NCBI GenBank assembly: GCA_029465975.1 | Contig: CM055728.1 | Coordinates: 4,784,535 to 4,848,534 of the forward strand | Source: Dallia pectoralis | Lineage: Eukaryota > Chordata > Actinopteri > Esociformes > Umbridae | Length of the DNA: 64,000 nucleotides | Direction of reading: 5' to 3' | The notes under the pieces: generated by a model | The model's database searches: none | Told to the model about the DNA's origin: nothing | The model's input: only the letters and a program-made list of their open reading frames with translations | Position numbers and translations under genes: made by a program | Shown here: positions 63,823 through 64,000 of the stretch, piece after piece | Position numbering within the stretch: position 1 is the stretch's first letter | Layout of the letters: every line of letters begins with the position of its first letter

Positions 63823-64000
63823 TGTGCATATTCTGTTGTAGGTGTCTGCCAAATTGTTGAGCAAACTCACTAAACTCCCTTTACAAAGATTTTATGAACA
63901 CTATTGCTGCGTATATAATGCAGGGTCCTCTTATCTGACCACCTCATCTTCAATTCCTCGCCCCTACTGTTCAATCTTGTTGTAACTGCTTCTTGTACTC
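63823..64000 (+). other. Right edge of window
   Basis: Unique sequence, presumably still ERC2 intron 4. Nothing else is seen. Confidence 0.4.

Overview
This window is vertebrate nuclear DNA. It has split genes with GT-AG introns, long repeat-filled introns, many decayed Tc1/mariner copies, tRNA-derived SINE pieces and LTR retrotransposons. The protein content and repeat mix indicate a ray-finned fish. The SINE and Tc1 types resemble those of the salmon/pike lineage, but the species call is a low-confidence inference.

Layout. (1) 183-4010, minus strand: the first two coding exons of an F-actin capping protein alpha subunit (capza). The gene runs off the left edge, and its intron 1 holds a 2-kb array of a 27-bp minisatellite. 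(2) 4011-6405: the intergenic space between two divergent genes, with a LINE 3' fragment. (3) 6406-23932, plus strand: a complete acylaminoacyl-peptide hydrolase gene (apeh). I reconstructed 23 coding exons, all phases agree, and the product is 730 aa with an intact Ser/Asp/His triad. Its introns hold a SINE, three minisatellites, a 740-bp GT/ACGT tract, Tc1 relics and a hAT relic. (4) 25940-29509, plus: a complete three-exon Toll-like receptor 9 gene (tlr9), 1065 aa, with Tc1 debris just upstream. (5) 29510-38020: intergenic or 5'-leader DNA with a Tc1-derived deletion element carrying TA target duplications and a young Ty3/gypsy element. In that element integrase precedes reverse transcriptase, the Gmr1-type order. 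(6) 38260-54472 and on past the right edge, plus: the 5' part of an ELKS/CAST active-zone scaffold gene, closest to ERC2. Four coding exons (562 aa) are visible, plus a likely non-coding leader exon. Its introns hold a telomere-like 52-bp minisatellite, a 34-bp minisatellite and several transposons. (7) 54473-64000: an ERC2 intron with a degraded minus-strand chromodomain gypsy element, a 20-bp minisatellite and Tc1 relics.

The genes do not form a pathway: actin filament capping, removal of N-acetylated residues from peptides, endosomal CpG-DNA sensing, and presynaptic scaffolding. The order apeh-tlr9-erc2 matches genes that lie within human 3p21-3p14 (recalled knowledge), so the block looks like conserved synteny. 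I found no RNA gene and no CRISPR array. The strongest unusual signals are the Gmr1-type element (identical LTR segments, GCGGG target duplication, post-insertion deletions) lying 59 bp from a probable erc2 splice acceptor, the roughly 105-residue Pro/Ser-rich tandem-repeat insertion in the ERC2 coding sequence, and the many different minisatellites.
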